Origin: Geobacter sp. UBA5730
Lineage (GTDB): Bacteria > Desulfobacterota > Desulfuromonadia > Geobacterales > Pseudopelobacteraceae
Length of the DNA stretch: 64,000 bases
NCBI GenBank assembly: GCA_002419465.1
Contig: DIGE01000009.1
Coordinates: 24,890 to 88,889 of the forward strand
Direction: 5' to 3'
Every line of letters begins with the position of its first letter. The stretch's first letter is position 1. Under the pieces are notes generated by a model. The model did not search any database. It saw only the letters and a program-made list of their open reading frames with translations, and was not told the DNA's origin. Positions 7,436-16,187 of the stretch are shown in pieces. The position numbers and the translations under genes were made by a program.

Positions 7436-10108
7436 CTAGGTGTTTGCTCTCCCCAACCGGCAACCCCACTTTTCTCCCTCCAGCAGAACAAACACTGCCA
7501 GCGCCGGCAGGAGCACCAGCCAGAGCTGGTCACCTGCCAATGCCGTTGTGCGGAAGAAACCTTGCAACGGCGGCAGATAGACTGCCAGCGCCTGTAACAA
7601 CAGCACACCGCATGCCATGGCCAGCAGCCACGGATTGGTGAACAGCCCCAAACTGATAAACGAGCTGCGGAAGGAACGCAGGGACATGGCCTGAGCCACC
7701 TGGGCCAGAGCCAGAGAAACAAACAGTACCGTCTGCCAGGGACCACCAGCCTGCCAGGCCAGCCAGGTAACCCCCATACAGGAGCCGCCGATCAGACTGC
7801 CGGTGAACAGGACATACCGAATGGTGCGCCGGTCGAAGATCTGGCTATCCGAGGCAATCGGCGGTCGCTTCATCACATCCGGCTCGGGTCGTTCCACCCC
7901 CATCCCCAGCCCGAGCAGGCCATCGGTCAGCAGATTAAGCCACAGCAGTTGCAGCGGGGTAAGCGGCATCGGCAATCCCAAAAACGGCAGCACCAGCACC
8001 GCCAGGATCTTGCCGGTGTTACCGGCCACCGAGAAGACCACGAACTTGCGGATATTATCGTAGATGGTGCGGCCTTCCTCCACCGCCGCCACAATGGTGG
8101 CAAAGTTGTCATCCAGCAGCACCATATCGGCGGCCTCACGGGCCACATCGGTGCCGACCTTGCCCATCGCCACCCCCACATCGGCTTTTTTGAGGGCCGG
8201 CGCGTCGTTGACGCCGTCACCGGTCATGGCCGCCACCCCACCCTGCCGCTGGATCGCATCCACGATCCGCAGCTTGTGCTCCGGCGCCACTCGGGCATAG
8301 ACCGAGACCCGTGCCACCGCCGCATCAAACTCGTCACGGGACAAACGGTCCAGCTCCTGACCGGTCAAGGCTCCGGCAGTATCGTCAATCCCCACCTGAC
8401 GTGCGATGGCACGGGCGGTCAGCGGGTGGTCGCCAGTGATCATGACCGGCCGGATCCCGGCTGACCGGCAGAGCTGCACCGCCTCGCGAGCCTCCTGACG
8501 GGGCGGATCGTTCAGGGCCGCCAGGCCGATCAGGACAAACCCCTGAGAAAGTGCCTCCAGCCGGTCATCATCAGCAGGCGACAATACGCGTAAGGCAAAC
8601 GCCAGTACCCGCTGCCCCTCGCCTGCCAAACGATCGGCCACAGAAGCCACAGCGCTGCGGCTGATCTGGTCCAGTACAGATCGGCCGCCCCCCTGCCCCT
8701 GGATGGCATCACACAACTCCAGCACAGTATCCAAAGCCCCCTTGGCCACCAGCAGCTTGCCACCCGGCTGCGGGCAAAATTCCTGCGGCAAGCGGCAGGC
8801 AACGGTTGCAGCGGGCTGATGCACGGTAATCATCCGCTTGCTGACCGAATCGAAGGGGATCTCAGCCACCCGTGGCAGGGCCTGCTCAAGCTCCGGCCTG
8901 AATAAACCGATCAACCCGGCTGCTGACACCAATGCGCCCTCGGTAGGGTCGCCCACCAGAACCGTCTCGTTGTTCTGCTCAACCCGCAAGATCGCATCAT
9001 TGCACAGCGCGCCGGCCAGTAACAGCAGCTCATGCGATGAGCCGGACGCCCCCCCCAGCAACTCGCTGGTACTGATCAGCTTCGTCACGGCCATGCGATT
9101 TTCGGTCAGGGTGCCGGTCTTGTCACTGCAAACCACGGTTACCGACCCCAGGGTCTCTACAGCGGGCAGGCGCCGGATCAGGGCATGACGTTTCAGCATC
9201 CGCTGGGCACCCAGGGCCAGGGTGATGGTGACCACCGCTGGCAACCCCTCAGGGATGGCCGCCACGGCGACACTGACCGCCATCATCAACATCTCCTTCA
9301 GGCCTTCGCCCCGCAGCAGCCCCACCCCGAAGATGAGTGCCGCGACAACGATCGAGACCATTGCCAGCACCTTGCCCAAACGATCCAGACGTTTCTGTAA
9401 CGGGGTCCACTCCTGTCCCACCTGTTGCAGCAGTGTGGCTATCCGCCCCAACTCGGTTGCCATACCGGTGCCAATAACTACTGCTTCGGCCCGTCCGGTT
9501 GCGATCAGGGTGCCCATAAACAAAAGATTCCGACGGTCACCAAGCGACATATCCAGCTCGGACAAGGCTGCGGTCTGCTTTTCCACCGCCTCGGATTCAC
9601 CGGTCAAAAGCGACTCCTGCACCCGCAGGGCGTGGGCCTCCAGCAAACGGCAATCAGCCGCCACCACGCTGCCTGCCTCCAGCAGGACAATATCGCCCGG
9701 CACCAGCTCAACTGCGGGCAGCTCCTGCACCAGGCCATCCCGCCGCACCCGCACCAACGGTACGGCAAGTCGCCTCAGGGCGGCAATGGCCCGTTCAGCT
9801 CGATAGTCCTGCACAAAGCCCAGCAGGGCAAACAACACAACAATGGCCAGAATGGTGAGGGCATCCCTGAATGATCCCACCAGCCCGGACAAAACCGCTG
9901 CCGCAGTCAGAATCAACGCCATGGTGGAGGTGACCTGCTCCCAGAGGATCGAAAGGGGAGAGCGCCCCCCCTGTTCCCGCAGGGTGTTGGCGCCATAGTA
10001 CTGTAGACGCTCTGCCGCACAGGTCGCAGAAAGCCCCTGCTGCGGCTCAACCTCAAGCTGTCTGAGCGCCTCGGCAGGGGTCAGGGTATGCCATGCAGAC
10101 GGTGTCAT
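7436..10108 (-). CDS. Cation-transporting P-type ATPase (Ca2+/SERCA-like, P2A)
   Basis: A complete 890-residue P-type ATPase. It has the N-terminal cation-ATPase domain, the actuator motif LLTGESEAV, a PEGLPA ion-site motif in helix M4 near residue 284, the phosphorylation motif DKTGTLT near 327, the KGALD nucleotide-binding motif, TGD and the hinge TGDGVNDAPAL near 628. About ten membrane helices are predicted, four of them in the C-terminal cluster. PEGLP with this layout points to calcium or a related divalent cation. Manganese, or sodium/potassium as in PMA-like branches, cannot be excluded. The gene start overlaps the end of a small frameshifted secreted-protein gene, suggesting co-transcription. 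Confidence 0.93.
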   Translation of the reverse strand: MTPSAWHTLTPAEALRQLEVEPQQGLSATCAAERLQYYGANTLREQGGRSPLSILWEQVTSTMALILTAAAVLSGLVGSFRDALTILAIVVLFALLGFVQDYRAERAIAALRRLAVPLVRVRRDGLVQELPAVELVPGDIVLLEAGSVVAADCRLLEAHALRVQESLLTGESEAVEKQTAALSELDMSLGDRRNLLFMGTLIATGRAEAVVIGTGMATELGRIATLLQQVGQEWTPLQKRLDRLGKVLAMVSIVVAALIFGVGLLRGEGLKEMLMMAVSVAVAAIPEGLPAVVTITLALGAQRMLKRHALIRRLPAVETLGSVTVVCSDKTGTLTENRMAVTKLISTSELLGGASGSSHELLLLAGALCNDAILRVEQNNETVLVGDPTEGALVSAAGLIGLFRPELEQALPRVAEIPFDSVSKRMITVHQPAATVACRLPQEFCPQPGGKLLVAKGALDTVLELCDAIQGQGGGRSVLDQISRSAVASVADRLAGEGQRVLAFALRVLSPADDDRLEALSQGFVLIGLAALNDPPRQEAREAVQLCRSAGIRPVMITGDHPLTARAIARQVGIDDTAGALTGQELDRLSRDEFDAAVARVSVYARVAPEHKLRIVDAIQRQGGVAAMTGDGVNDAPALKKADVGVAMGKVGTDVAREAADMVLLDDNFATIVAAVEEGRTIYDNIRKFVVFSVAGNTGKILAVLVLPFLGLPMPLTPLQLLWLNLLTDGLLGLGMGVERPEPDVMKRPPIASDSQIFDRRTIRYVLFTGSLIGGSCMGVTWLAWQAGGPWQTVLFVSLALAQVAQAMSLRSFRSSFISLGLFTNPWLLAMACGVLLLQALAVYLPPLQGFFRTTALAGDQLWLVLLPALAVFVLLEGEKWGCRLGRANT

Positions 10109-10359
10109 AGAAACTCAGTGTTTAAGCAGGAAGGAAGCGGTGCGATCAGCATCAAAATCGGTGACATAGTAGTAGCCCCAACGGTCCTGTGAATCCTTGG
10201 TGACCCCGCTGGACCGTTGCAATGAGATCCGCAACGGCATCGGCTTAAAAAGGGTATAAAAGTAGTCACCGGCACCTCGACAAACTCAGCCGACCAGGCG
10301 GCACCAACCAGGCAGCATAACGACAGCAACCAGATCAGTCCGAGTGACAACTTTCGCAT
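10105..10359 (-). pseudogene. Small secreted protein with an internal frameshift
   Basis: The first ~25 residues form a clean signal peptide (MRKLSLGLIWLLSLCC then AAWSAE). After about residue 33 the open frame becomes unnatural. The frame beginning near 10270 reads sensibly instead: GDYFYTLFKPMPLRISLQ, followed by WGYYYVTDFDAD, ending at a TGA at 10115-10117. A one-base shift around 10252-10270 would restore one protein of about 80 residues. The product would be periplasmic; I do not recognise its family. The un-shifted frame overlaps the P-ATPase start by 4 nt. The gene is either a true frameshift pseudogene or carries a sequence error. Confidence 0.55.
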
Positions 10360-10430
10360 GGGCGTTCTCCTCTCGCACGGCTGCTTCCAAGCTCATTCTG
10401 CATCAAGCATAGCACAGATTACGAGTGGTG

Positions 10431-11009
10431 CTACCCGCCAGCCACCAACTGTGCGGCGATCCGCTCGGCGCCCTCCATCAGATACGTTCGTTTGGTAACG
10501 TCGCTACGCTCCGAGATGCCCAAACCCCGCAACAGATGACCGGGCCGGTAGCCGTACCAGTTACAAAAGAAATCATACCGTCCAAAGATGTCGGCAAAGG
10601 AATCTTCATCAGGATGACCCTGGATCAGGATCATGGCCATCCCCTTGCCCGGTTCAAGCCGGCTGCAATCGGGACGGCTGTAATACTCGGGTTTCAGGTA
10701 ACAGAAGGTACGATCAATAACAGCCTTCAATTGAGCCGTGATATCGCCGTAGTAAACAGCCGAGGCCAGCACCAGGGCATCGGCAGTGCGCACCGCTTCC
10801 AGCACCGGGGCCAGGTCATCCTGCAGCACGCAGGTCTCGGAGCCGTTTTTACAGGCATAGCAGGCCTGGCAGCCCTGGTAGTTCAGTCCGTTCAGATAGA
10901 CCGTCTCAACCTCGGCCCCCAGTTCTTGAGCCTTGCCCATCAGACGGGCCGCCACCGTGGCACTGTTACCTTTTTTACGGGGTGACCCCAACAGACAGAC
11001 GATCTTCAT
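10431..11009 (-). CDS. NADPH-dependent FMN reductase / iron-sulfur flavoprotein-like
   Basis: A 192-residue flavodoxin-fold protein. It begins with the FMN phosphate-binding loop LLGSPRKKGNSA and continues with the CQACYACKNG cysteine cluster and ALVLASAVYYGDI, all typical of the family that includes archaeal iron-sulfur flavoproteins. The cysteines could bind a [4Fe-4S] cluster, though the spacing looks closer to the simple NAD(P)H-quinone/FMN reductase subgroup. The start at 11009 is well supported by GGGAGG upstream. The gene is monocistronic and diverges from the MMPL transporter. The electron acceptor is unknown. Confidence 0.85.
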   Translation of the reverse strand: MKIVCLLGSPRKKGNSATVAARLMGKAQELGAEVETVYLNGLNYQGCQACYACKNGSETCVLQDDLAPVLEAVRTADALVLASAVYYGDITAQLKAVIDRTFCYLKPEYYSRPDCSRLEPGKGMAMILIQGHPDEDSFADIFGRYDFFCNWYGYRPGHLLRGLGISERSDVTKRTYLMEGAERIAAQLVAGG

Positions 11010-11150
11010 GGCACACCTCCCTCATTGCTGGTTTGATTTGCCGCCAGCTTACCCCAAGCCACCTGCTTTGTGAAGCGCCCAGCACGATTGACTTTTAGTG
11101 GCCGCCGGGGTATGCAGAAGAGTTTGAAAATGACGCAAGGAGTACTCAGC

Positions 11151-13814
11151 ATGTCTGCATCTGCCCCCAATAACCGCCTGTTCGGCTTCATATCACGCCA
11201 CCCCTGGTCCGTGCTGGCCGTGGCCCTGCTATTATCGCTCCTGTCGGTAATCTACACCATCCAAAAGCTGGAATTTTTGACCGGGCGGGATGACCTGATG
11301 CCGAGACATGCGCAGTTTCAGAAGGATTATCAGGCTTACCGAGCAAGCTTTGGTGATCAGGAAGAAATTGCCATTGTGATAGAGGCTGACGATCCGGCCC
11401 TGGCAAGCCGTTTCAGCGATACCCTGTATGCACGGTTAGCTCAGGAAAAGCGGCTGTTTCTGGAGATACTCCATCCCGGTGGCCTGCCCTACTTCCGCCA
11501 GAATGGCCTGCTGTTCATGCCGCTGGAACAGCTGCAAAAGATGGCCCAGACCATCGAACTGGCCGGGCCGGTGCTCAAGCAGCTGGCTGGTGCCCCCTCG
11601 ATCCAGACCCTGTTCAGTTCGCTGACCAGCCAGATTGATGACTACCTGCAGCAGCCCTCACCGGACAAATTGCAGCGCCTGACCTTTCTGCTGGGTGCGC
11701 TTGACCAGGGATTTGGCGGCTTTGACGGCAAAAACACGGCCTTCTCCATGGACACATTCCTTTCCGGCAGCGCTGACGGCGCTCCATCTCTGCTCCAGGA
11801 TGCCGGAAAACAGCAGGTCATCGCCATCCGCCCCCTCAAGGAGCAGGACAGCTTTGTGCCGGCTGAAAAAGCGATCAAAAAGGTGCGAGCGGAGCTTGAC
11901 GCACTACGCAATCAGCCAGAATTCAAAGGTATTTCCGCCGGTGTCACCGGCGTGCCGGTGCTGGAATATGAAGAAATGGCCACCAGCATGGATGACATGA
12001 AGGTCGCATCGGTGCTCTCGCTGCTGCTGACGATAGTGCTGCTGCTGGTTGCCTTTCGTGGACTCCGCAACACGATGGCCGCCATGACAACGCTCTTGTG
12101 CGCCATTGCCGTTGCCTTTGGCATGGCCACCCTGCTGGTCGGGCACTTAAACATCCTTTCGATGGCTTTTGCCGTCATGCTGCTGGGATTGGGGGTCGAG
12201 TACGGCATACAGGTTGTGCTGCGCCATCAGGAACTACTCCAGCAGATGCCGTTCGAGCAGGCTTTGTCAGGGAGTCTTTCCTCCAACCTGCGCCCGGTCC
12301 TGCTGGCCTTCGCCACCACAGCCCTGGCTTTTTTGACCTTCCTGTTGACTGATTTCCGGGGGATTGCTGAACTGGGTCTGATTGCAGCCGTCGGCGTGGG
12401 GGTCTGTTTTCTGGCCACCTTTACCGTACTGCCGGCCATGCTGGTTCTGGTGCATAGGGGTCAAACGTCCGGTAACCTGAGGATAAAAACGGGAACATCA
12501 CAGGGAGCTGCCCGGCTTTTTGCACGACCAGGGCTGATTGTCGGCTGCACAGTCCTGACAGCACTGATCGGGGCAGCCGCCCTGCCCCGTGTGCCATTTG
12601 ACTTCAACATGCTTAATCTGCAGGCCAAGGGACTTGAATCGGTTGATTACGCCTACAGGCTGATGAAGAGCAAGGAAAACTCCGGTTATTTCGGGGTTTC
12701 AATGGCAGCGGACCGCAACCAGGCGCTCAATCTCACCAAACGTTTCGAGGCACTGCCCAGCGTGGATCATGTGGTCAGCCTGCCGGCACTGGTACCGGAC
12801 CAACAGCCGGAAAAACTGGCAGCGCTTGCCCGGATCAGACAGGTCATGGCAACCGTAAATCCGGTACCCTATGAAGAAAATCTGCGGGTGATGGAGTTGC
12901 CCTCCATCTTTGAGGCGTTCCGGGAACGGGTGGACAAGCTGAAAACACATCTGGAACAGCAGCAACAGGCGGAGGCCAGACCAGTGGCCGTTTTTCTGAC
13001 CACCCTGGACAGGTTCTTTGCCGGGCTGGAAAAGGAAAAAGACGGTAATGCCCTGAACATGTTGCGCGAGATGCAGGAGCAGATGTTCGCCCCGCTGCCG
13101 GAAAAACTGAAGCTGCTCAAGGAAGGTCTGAACGCCCGCCAGGTGACCGAAGCGGACGTGCCTGAACCCCTGAAAAAACGCTTTATTGGTAAAGATGGCC
13201 GCTTGCTGCTACAGATCGCACCCAAAAAAGAGATCTTTGATGAACAGCCCCTGGCCGAATTCGTCACTCAGATCAAGACAATCGACCCCCACGCCACCGG
13301 CGAACCGGTCAGCGTGTTCGAATCATTCAAAATTCTGAAAAAATCCTATCTACAGGCCTTTCTGTACGCCCTGGGGGGAGTGCTGTTGATCCTGCTGGTG
13401 GCCTTCCGCAGCATTCGTTCAGCCCTGCTGGGGCTGGCACCGCTGGTAGTTGGTCTGCTACTGATGGTGGGAGGGATGTGGCTGTCCGGCCTGAAATTCA
13501 ACGTGGCCAACATCATCATCATGCCGCTTTTACTGGGGGTGGGCATCGATTCTGCCATCTACATCATCAGCCGTCACCAGCGGGGCGAGGAATCAGCGGT
13601 CCAGATCGCCTTCAGCAGCACCGGAAAAGGGGTTTTTCTGAACGCCCTGACCATCCTGTTCAGCTTCGGCGCCCTGATGGTGGCTCGCCACCAGGGGGTG
13701 TTTTCCATCGGCGCGGTGATGTCACTGGGGATGACCGCTATTGTACTGGCGTTTCTGCTGTTTCTGCCGGCCCTGCTACTGCTGCTTGACCGTCATCGCC
13801 AGCCAGATGCCTGA
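11151..13814 (+). CDS. MMPL/RND-superfamily exporter (HpnN-like)
   Basis: An 887-residue inner-membrane protein with two repeats. Each has one N-terminal helix, a large periplasmic loop and a block of about five helices (for example around 12000-12450 and 13350-13790). This is the MMPL/RND plan, in which proton flow drives lipid or lipophile export. Length and layout resemble the HpnN hopanoid transporters, but no hopanoid genes are nearby, so substrate assignment is tentative. The ATG at 11151 is preceded by AAGGAG; upstream in-frame starts look spurious. The stop codon overlaps the convergent lptG by 39 nt. Confidence 0.82.
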   Translation: MSASAPNNRLFGFISRHPWSVLAVALLLSLLSVIYTIQKLEFLTGRDDLMPRHAQFQKDYQAYRASFGDQEEIAIVIEADDPALASRFSDTLYARLAQEKRLFLEILHPGGLPYFRQNGLLFMPLEQLQKMAQTIELAGPVLKQLAGAPSIQTLFSSLTSQIDDYLQQPSPDKLQRLTFLLGALDQGFGGFDGKNTAFSMDTFLSGSADGAPSLLQDAGKQQVIAIRPLKEQDSFVPAEKAIKKVRAELDALRNQPEFKGISAGVTGVPVLEYEEMATSMDDMKVASVLSLLLTIVLLLVAFRGLRNTMAAMTTLLCAIAVAFGMATLLVGHLNILSMAFAVMLLGLGVEYGIQVVLRHQELLQQMPFEQALSGSLSSNLRPVLLAFATTALAFLTFLLTDFRGIAELGLIAAVGVGVCFLATFTVLPAMLVLVHRGQTSGNLRIKTGTSQGAARLFARPGLIVGCTVLTALIGAAALPRVPFDFNMLNLQAKGLESVDYAYRLMKSKENSGYFGVSMAADRNQALNLTKRFEALPSVDHVVSLPALVPDQQPEKLAALARIRQVMATVNPVPYEENLRVMELPSIFEAFRERVDKLKTHLEQQQQAEARPVAVFLTTLDRFFAGLEKEKDGNALNMLREMQEQMFAPLPEKLKLLKEGLNARQVTEADVPEPLKKRFIGKDGRLLLQIAPKKEIFDEQPLAEFVTQIKTIDPHATGEPVSVFESFKILKKSYLQAFLYALGGVLLILLVAFRSIRSALLGLAPLVVGLLLMVGGMWLSGLKFNVANIIIMPLLLGVGIDSAIYIISRHQRGEESAVQIAFSSTGKGVFLNALTILFSFGALMVARHQGVFSIGAVMSLGMTAIVLAFLLFLPALLLLLDRHRQPDA

Positions 13815-14855
13815 CAGCACGAAGATCAGGTTGGCACCCCAGGCAGCCACCAGCGGCGGCAGCACACCGCTGCGGCCATAGGATTGGACCGCCGTGTTAA
13901 TAATGAAATAGGCAAAGCCCAGCGACACCCCGATGGCCACCCCTTTTGCCACACCAGCCGTGCGGCCGGTCTTGAGGGCGAAGGGGATTCCCAGCACCAC
14001 CATCACAAAGGCGCCAAACGGCAAAGCCAGCTTGGCATGCATCATGGTCAGGTAACGGCTGGCACTGTAGCCGCCGCTCTGCAGGCTGTGGGCATAGTCG
14101 CTCAACTCGCGAAAACTCAGGCTATCAGCCTTGTTGTCAAGCAGCCGCAGATCCTCTACCTTCAAGGTCAGCGGAATCGCCTGCAGTTCAACCTGCTGCA
14201 ACGGCACCGTGCCGGAAACAAATGATCGAATCCTCACCTTTTCCAGGTGCCATCCGTTCTTGCCATAGACCGCCCGCTCCGCATCCATCCGCCGGGCCGG
14301 TTCCATCGACCGGGTTACCTCCCAGACCGTCACCCCCTTCAAAACAACCGCCTGGGGATCGAAAAACTTGGCCTGCAACACCAGATTGTTGGAGCGAAAC
14401 CAGATATTGTTCAGACGAAAAACCGCCGTGCGGTCCTTTTTCTTGATCAACACCTTGTCCACATACTCCATCCGCTTATAGCTGTGCGGCACCAAAAACT
14501 CGGCATTCAGCAGCAACAGCAGACTGCACACCAGCCCCAGCCAGAGCAGCGGAGTAACGATCCGTGGTATGCTCAGCCCGCAGCTACGCAAGGCGGTCAG
14601 CTCACTGCTGCGGGAAAACATCCCCAGGGTCAGCAAGGTCGCCATCAGCACGGCAAACGGCATGCTTTGAACCACCATCTCGGGAATCTTGAACAGAAAA
14701 AACTGTACAATAATCCAAAAGGATGCGCCTGCCCGCATGAAACGGCCGAACTTTTCCATAAAATCAAGGATCAGGTAAACAGCCAGGAAGCCGGCCTGAC
14801 AGAGCAGCAGCATCCGCAGCCATGCACCGGCGATGTAGCGACTGATGATTCCCAT
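13776..14855 (-). CDS. lptG: LPS export ABC transporter permease LptG
   Basis: A 359-residue YjgP/YjgQ permease with six predicted helices, three at each end around a periplasmic beta-jellyroll domain of about 150 residues. With LptF and the LptB ATPase (not in this window) it extracts lipopolysaccharide from the inner membrane and feeds it to the LptC-A-D bridge. It starts one base inside the lptF stop codon (TGATG), so the two subunits are translationally coupled. It is named LptG as the second gene of the pair; the two paralogues are hard to tell apart without alignment. Its 3' end overlaps the convergent MMPL gene. Confidence 0.9.
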   Translation of the reverse strand: MGIISRYIAGAWLRMLLLCQAGFLAVYLILDFMEKFGRFMRAGASFWIIVQFFLFKIPEMVVQSMPFAVLMATLLTLGMFSRSSELTALRSCGLSIPRIVTPLLWLGLVCSLLLLLNAEFLVPHSYKRMEYVDKVLIKKKDRTAVFRLNNIWFRSNNLVLQAKFFDPQAVVLKGVTVWEVTRSMEPARRMDAERAVYGKNGWHLEKVRIRSFVSGTVPLQQVELQAIPLTLKVEDLRLLDNKADSLSFRELSDYAHSLQSGGYSASRYLTMMHAKLALPFGAFVMVVLGIPFALKTGRTAGVAKGVAIGVSLGFAYFIINTAVQSYGRSGVLPPLVAAWGANLIFVLSGIWLAMTVKQQ

Positions 14856-15988
14856 CAGACCCCTTTCCTGGACGGCATCAACAGATCCCGCACCGAGCGC
14901 TCCTGTACTGCCAACCGGAAGAGCACCACACCGATCACCAGAAACAGCAGATTAGGCAGCCAGATAGCCAAAACAGGCGGAAAACTGCCCTTTTCAGCAA
15001 AGGTTCGCAAAAAGGAAAGCAGCACATAGTAAACCAGCAGGATCAGAATACTGGCGGTAAAACCGGCCCCCTTGCCGGAACGACGGTTTGAAATACCCAG
15101 GGGCAGAGCCAGAATAGCAAACACCAGCGCAGCGGCTGGAAAGGCAAAGCGACTGTGCAACTCGGTCAGGGCCTTGTTACGCGCCTGTGAGCTTGTTTGT
15201 TGAGCCCGGGCGACCTGTAGCAACTCTGTGGCACTCAGGTCCAGCTCGGTCCGCACCAGCGGGCTGGTCTTGCCCAGTTCGGTAACCAGCAGGTAATCCC
15301 CAAAGGAAATCAGACGATAGCCCCCCCGCGCATCCTGAGTGTGAATACTGCCGTTCCGCAGCAGTATTCTCATGGTGCCGGCAGCCTCATCGGAGCTGAT
15401 CACCCCATCGCGGGCAAAGATGGTCATCGGCCGCTGCGGGTCCCGTTCATCCTGGATCATGACGCGCTTCATCTGATGCTGTTGCTCGTCGTACTGGTCC
15501 ACATACATCACGATGCCGGGCAGGTCATCCCGGAAAATCCGCTCCTTAATGGCAGCCGAGGCATAGGTGCGGGCGACTTCGAGGGAGAACTGCTTGAAAC
15601 CGGTATTGCCCCAGGGTACAGCCACCAGGCTGATGAAAAGGGTTAATAAGGCAGCAACCACGGCACAGAGCAACACAGGCGGCAGCAGGGCAGCCAGGCT
15701 CAGGCCGCTGGATTTAAGCACGGTGATCTCATTATCGGCGGAGAGACGTCCGATGGCCAGCAGTACCGCCAGTAGCAGGGCCATCGGGATGGTCAGCACC
15801 AGAAAGGAAGGCAACAGGTAGCCGATCAGCCGCAAGACCTCAAGGACCGGCACCCCATTGGAGACCACCATTTCCATCAGCTTCACCATGCGCCCCATCA
15901 GCAGCACCAGGGTAAAGATGGACAGGCCGAGCAGAAAGATGCCGGTGACTTCCCGCATCAGATAAAGACTGACAATTCGGTTCTTCAT
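14855..15988 (-). CDS. lptF: LPS export ABC transporter permease LptF
   Basis: A 377-residue YjgP/YjgQ permease beginning MKNRIVSLYLMREV. It has the usual three N-terminal helices, a periplasmic domain and three C-terminal helices. It forms the LptB2FG complex with LptG, whose gene follows with a one-base overlap. The start at 15988 is chosen because family homology begins there; the open frame extends to 16093 but that stretch looks non-coding. No strong Shine-Dalgarno is visible, which is odd for an essential gene. The operon diverges from the sensor kinase gene. Confidence 0.9.
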   Translation of the reverse strand: MKNRIVSLYLMREVTGIFLLGLSIFTLVLLMGRMVKLMEMVVSNGVPVLEVLRLIGYLLPSFLVLTIPMALLLAVLLAIGRLSADNEITVLKSSGLSLAALLPPVLLCAVVAALLTLFISLVAVPWGNTGFKQFSLEVARTYASAAIKERIFRDDLPGIVMYVDQYDEQQHQMKRVMIQDERDPQRPMTIFARDGVISSDEAAGTMRILLRNGSIHTQDARGGYRLISFGDYLLVTELGKTSPLVRTELDLSATELLQVARAQQTSSQARNKALTELHSRFAFPAAALVFAILALPLGISNRRSGKGAGFTASILILLVYYVLLSFLRTFAEKGSFPPVLAIWLPNLLFLVIGVVLFRLAVQERSVRDLLMPSRKGV

Positions 15989-16187
15989 GGGGCGGAATGA
16001 TACATGAGAGCAACAGGGCTGTAAAGCCGGGGGACCATAACATTTGTTCGGGGCTTGCATTACCAGGAGTTTCATCAGTATAATTAAAACCACGTAAAAT
16101 ATCGTTCAATACGCAGCAGAGCGAACGCCATGCCACAAGGGGATTCCGATTAAACAACTGATTGTCATCCTGATCTGCACCTGTTGC

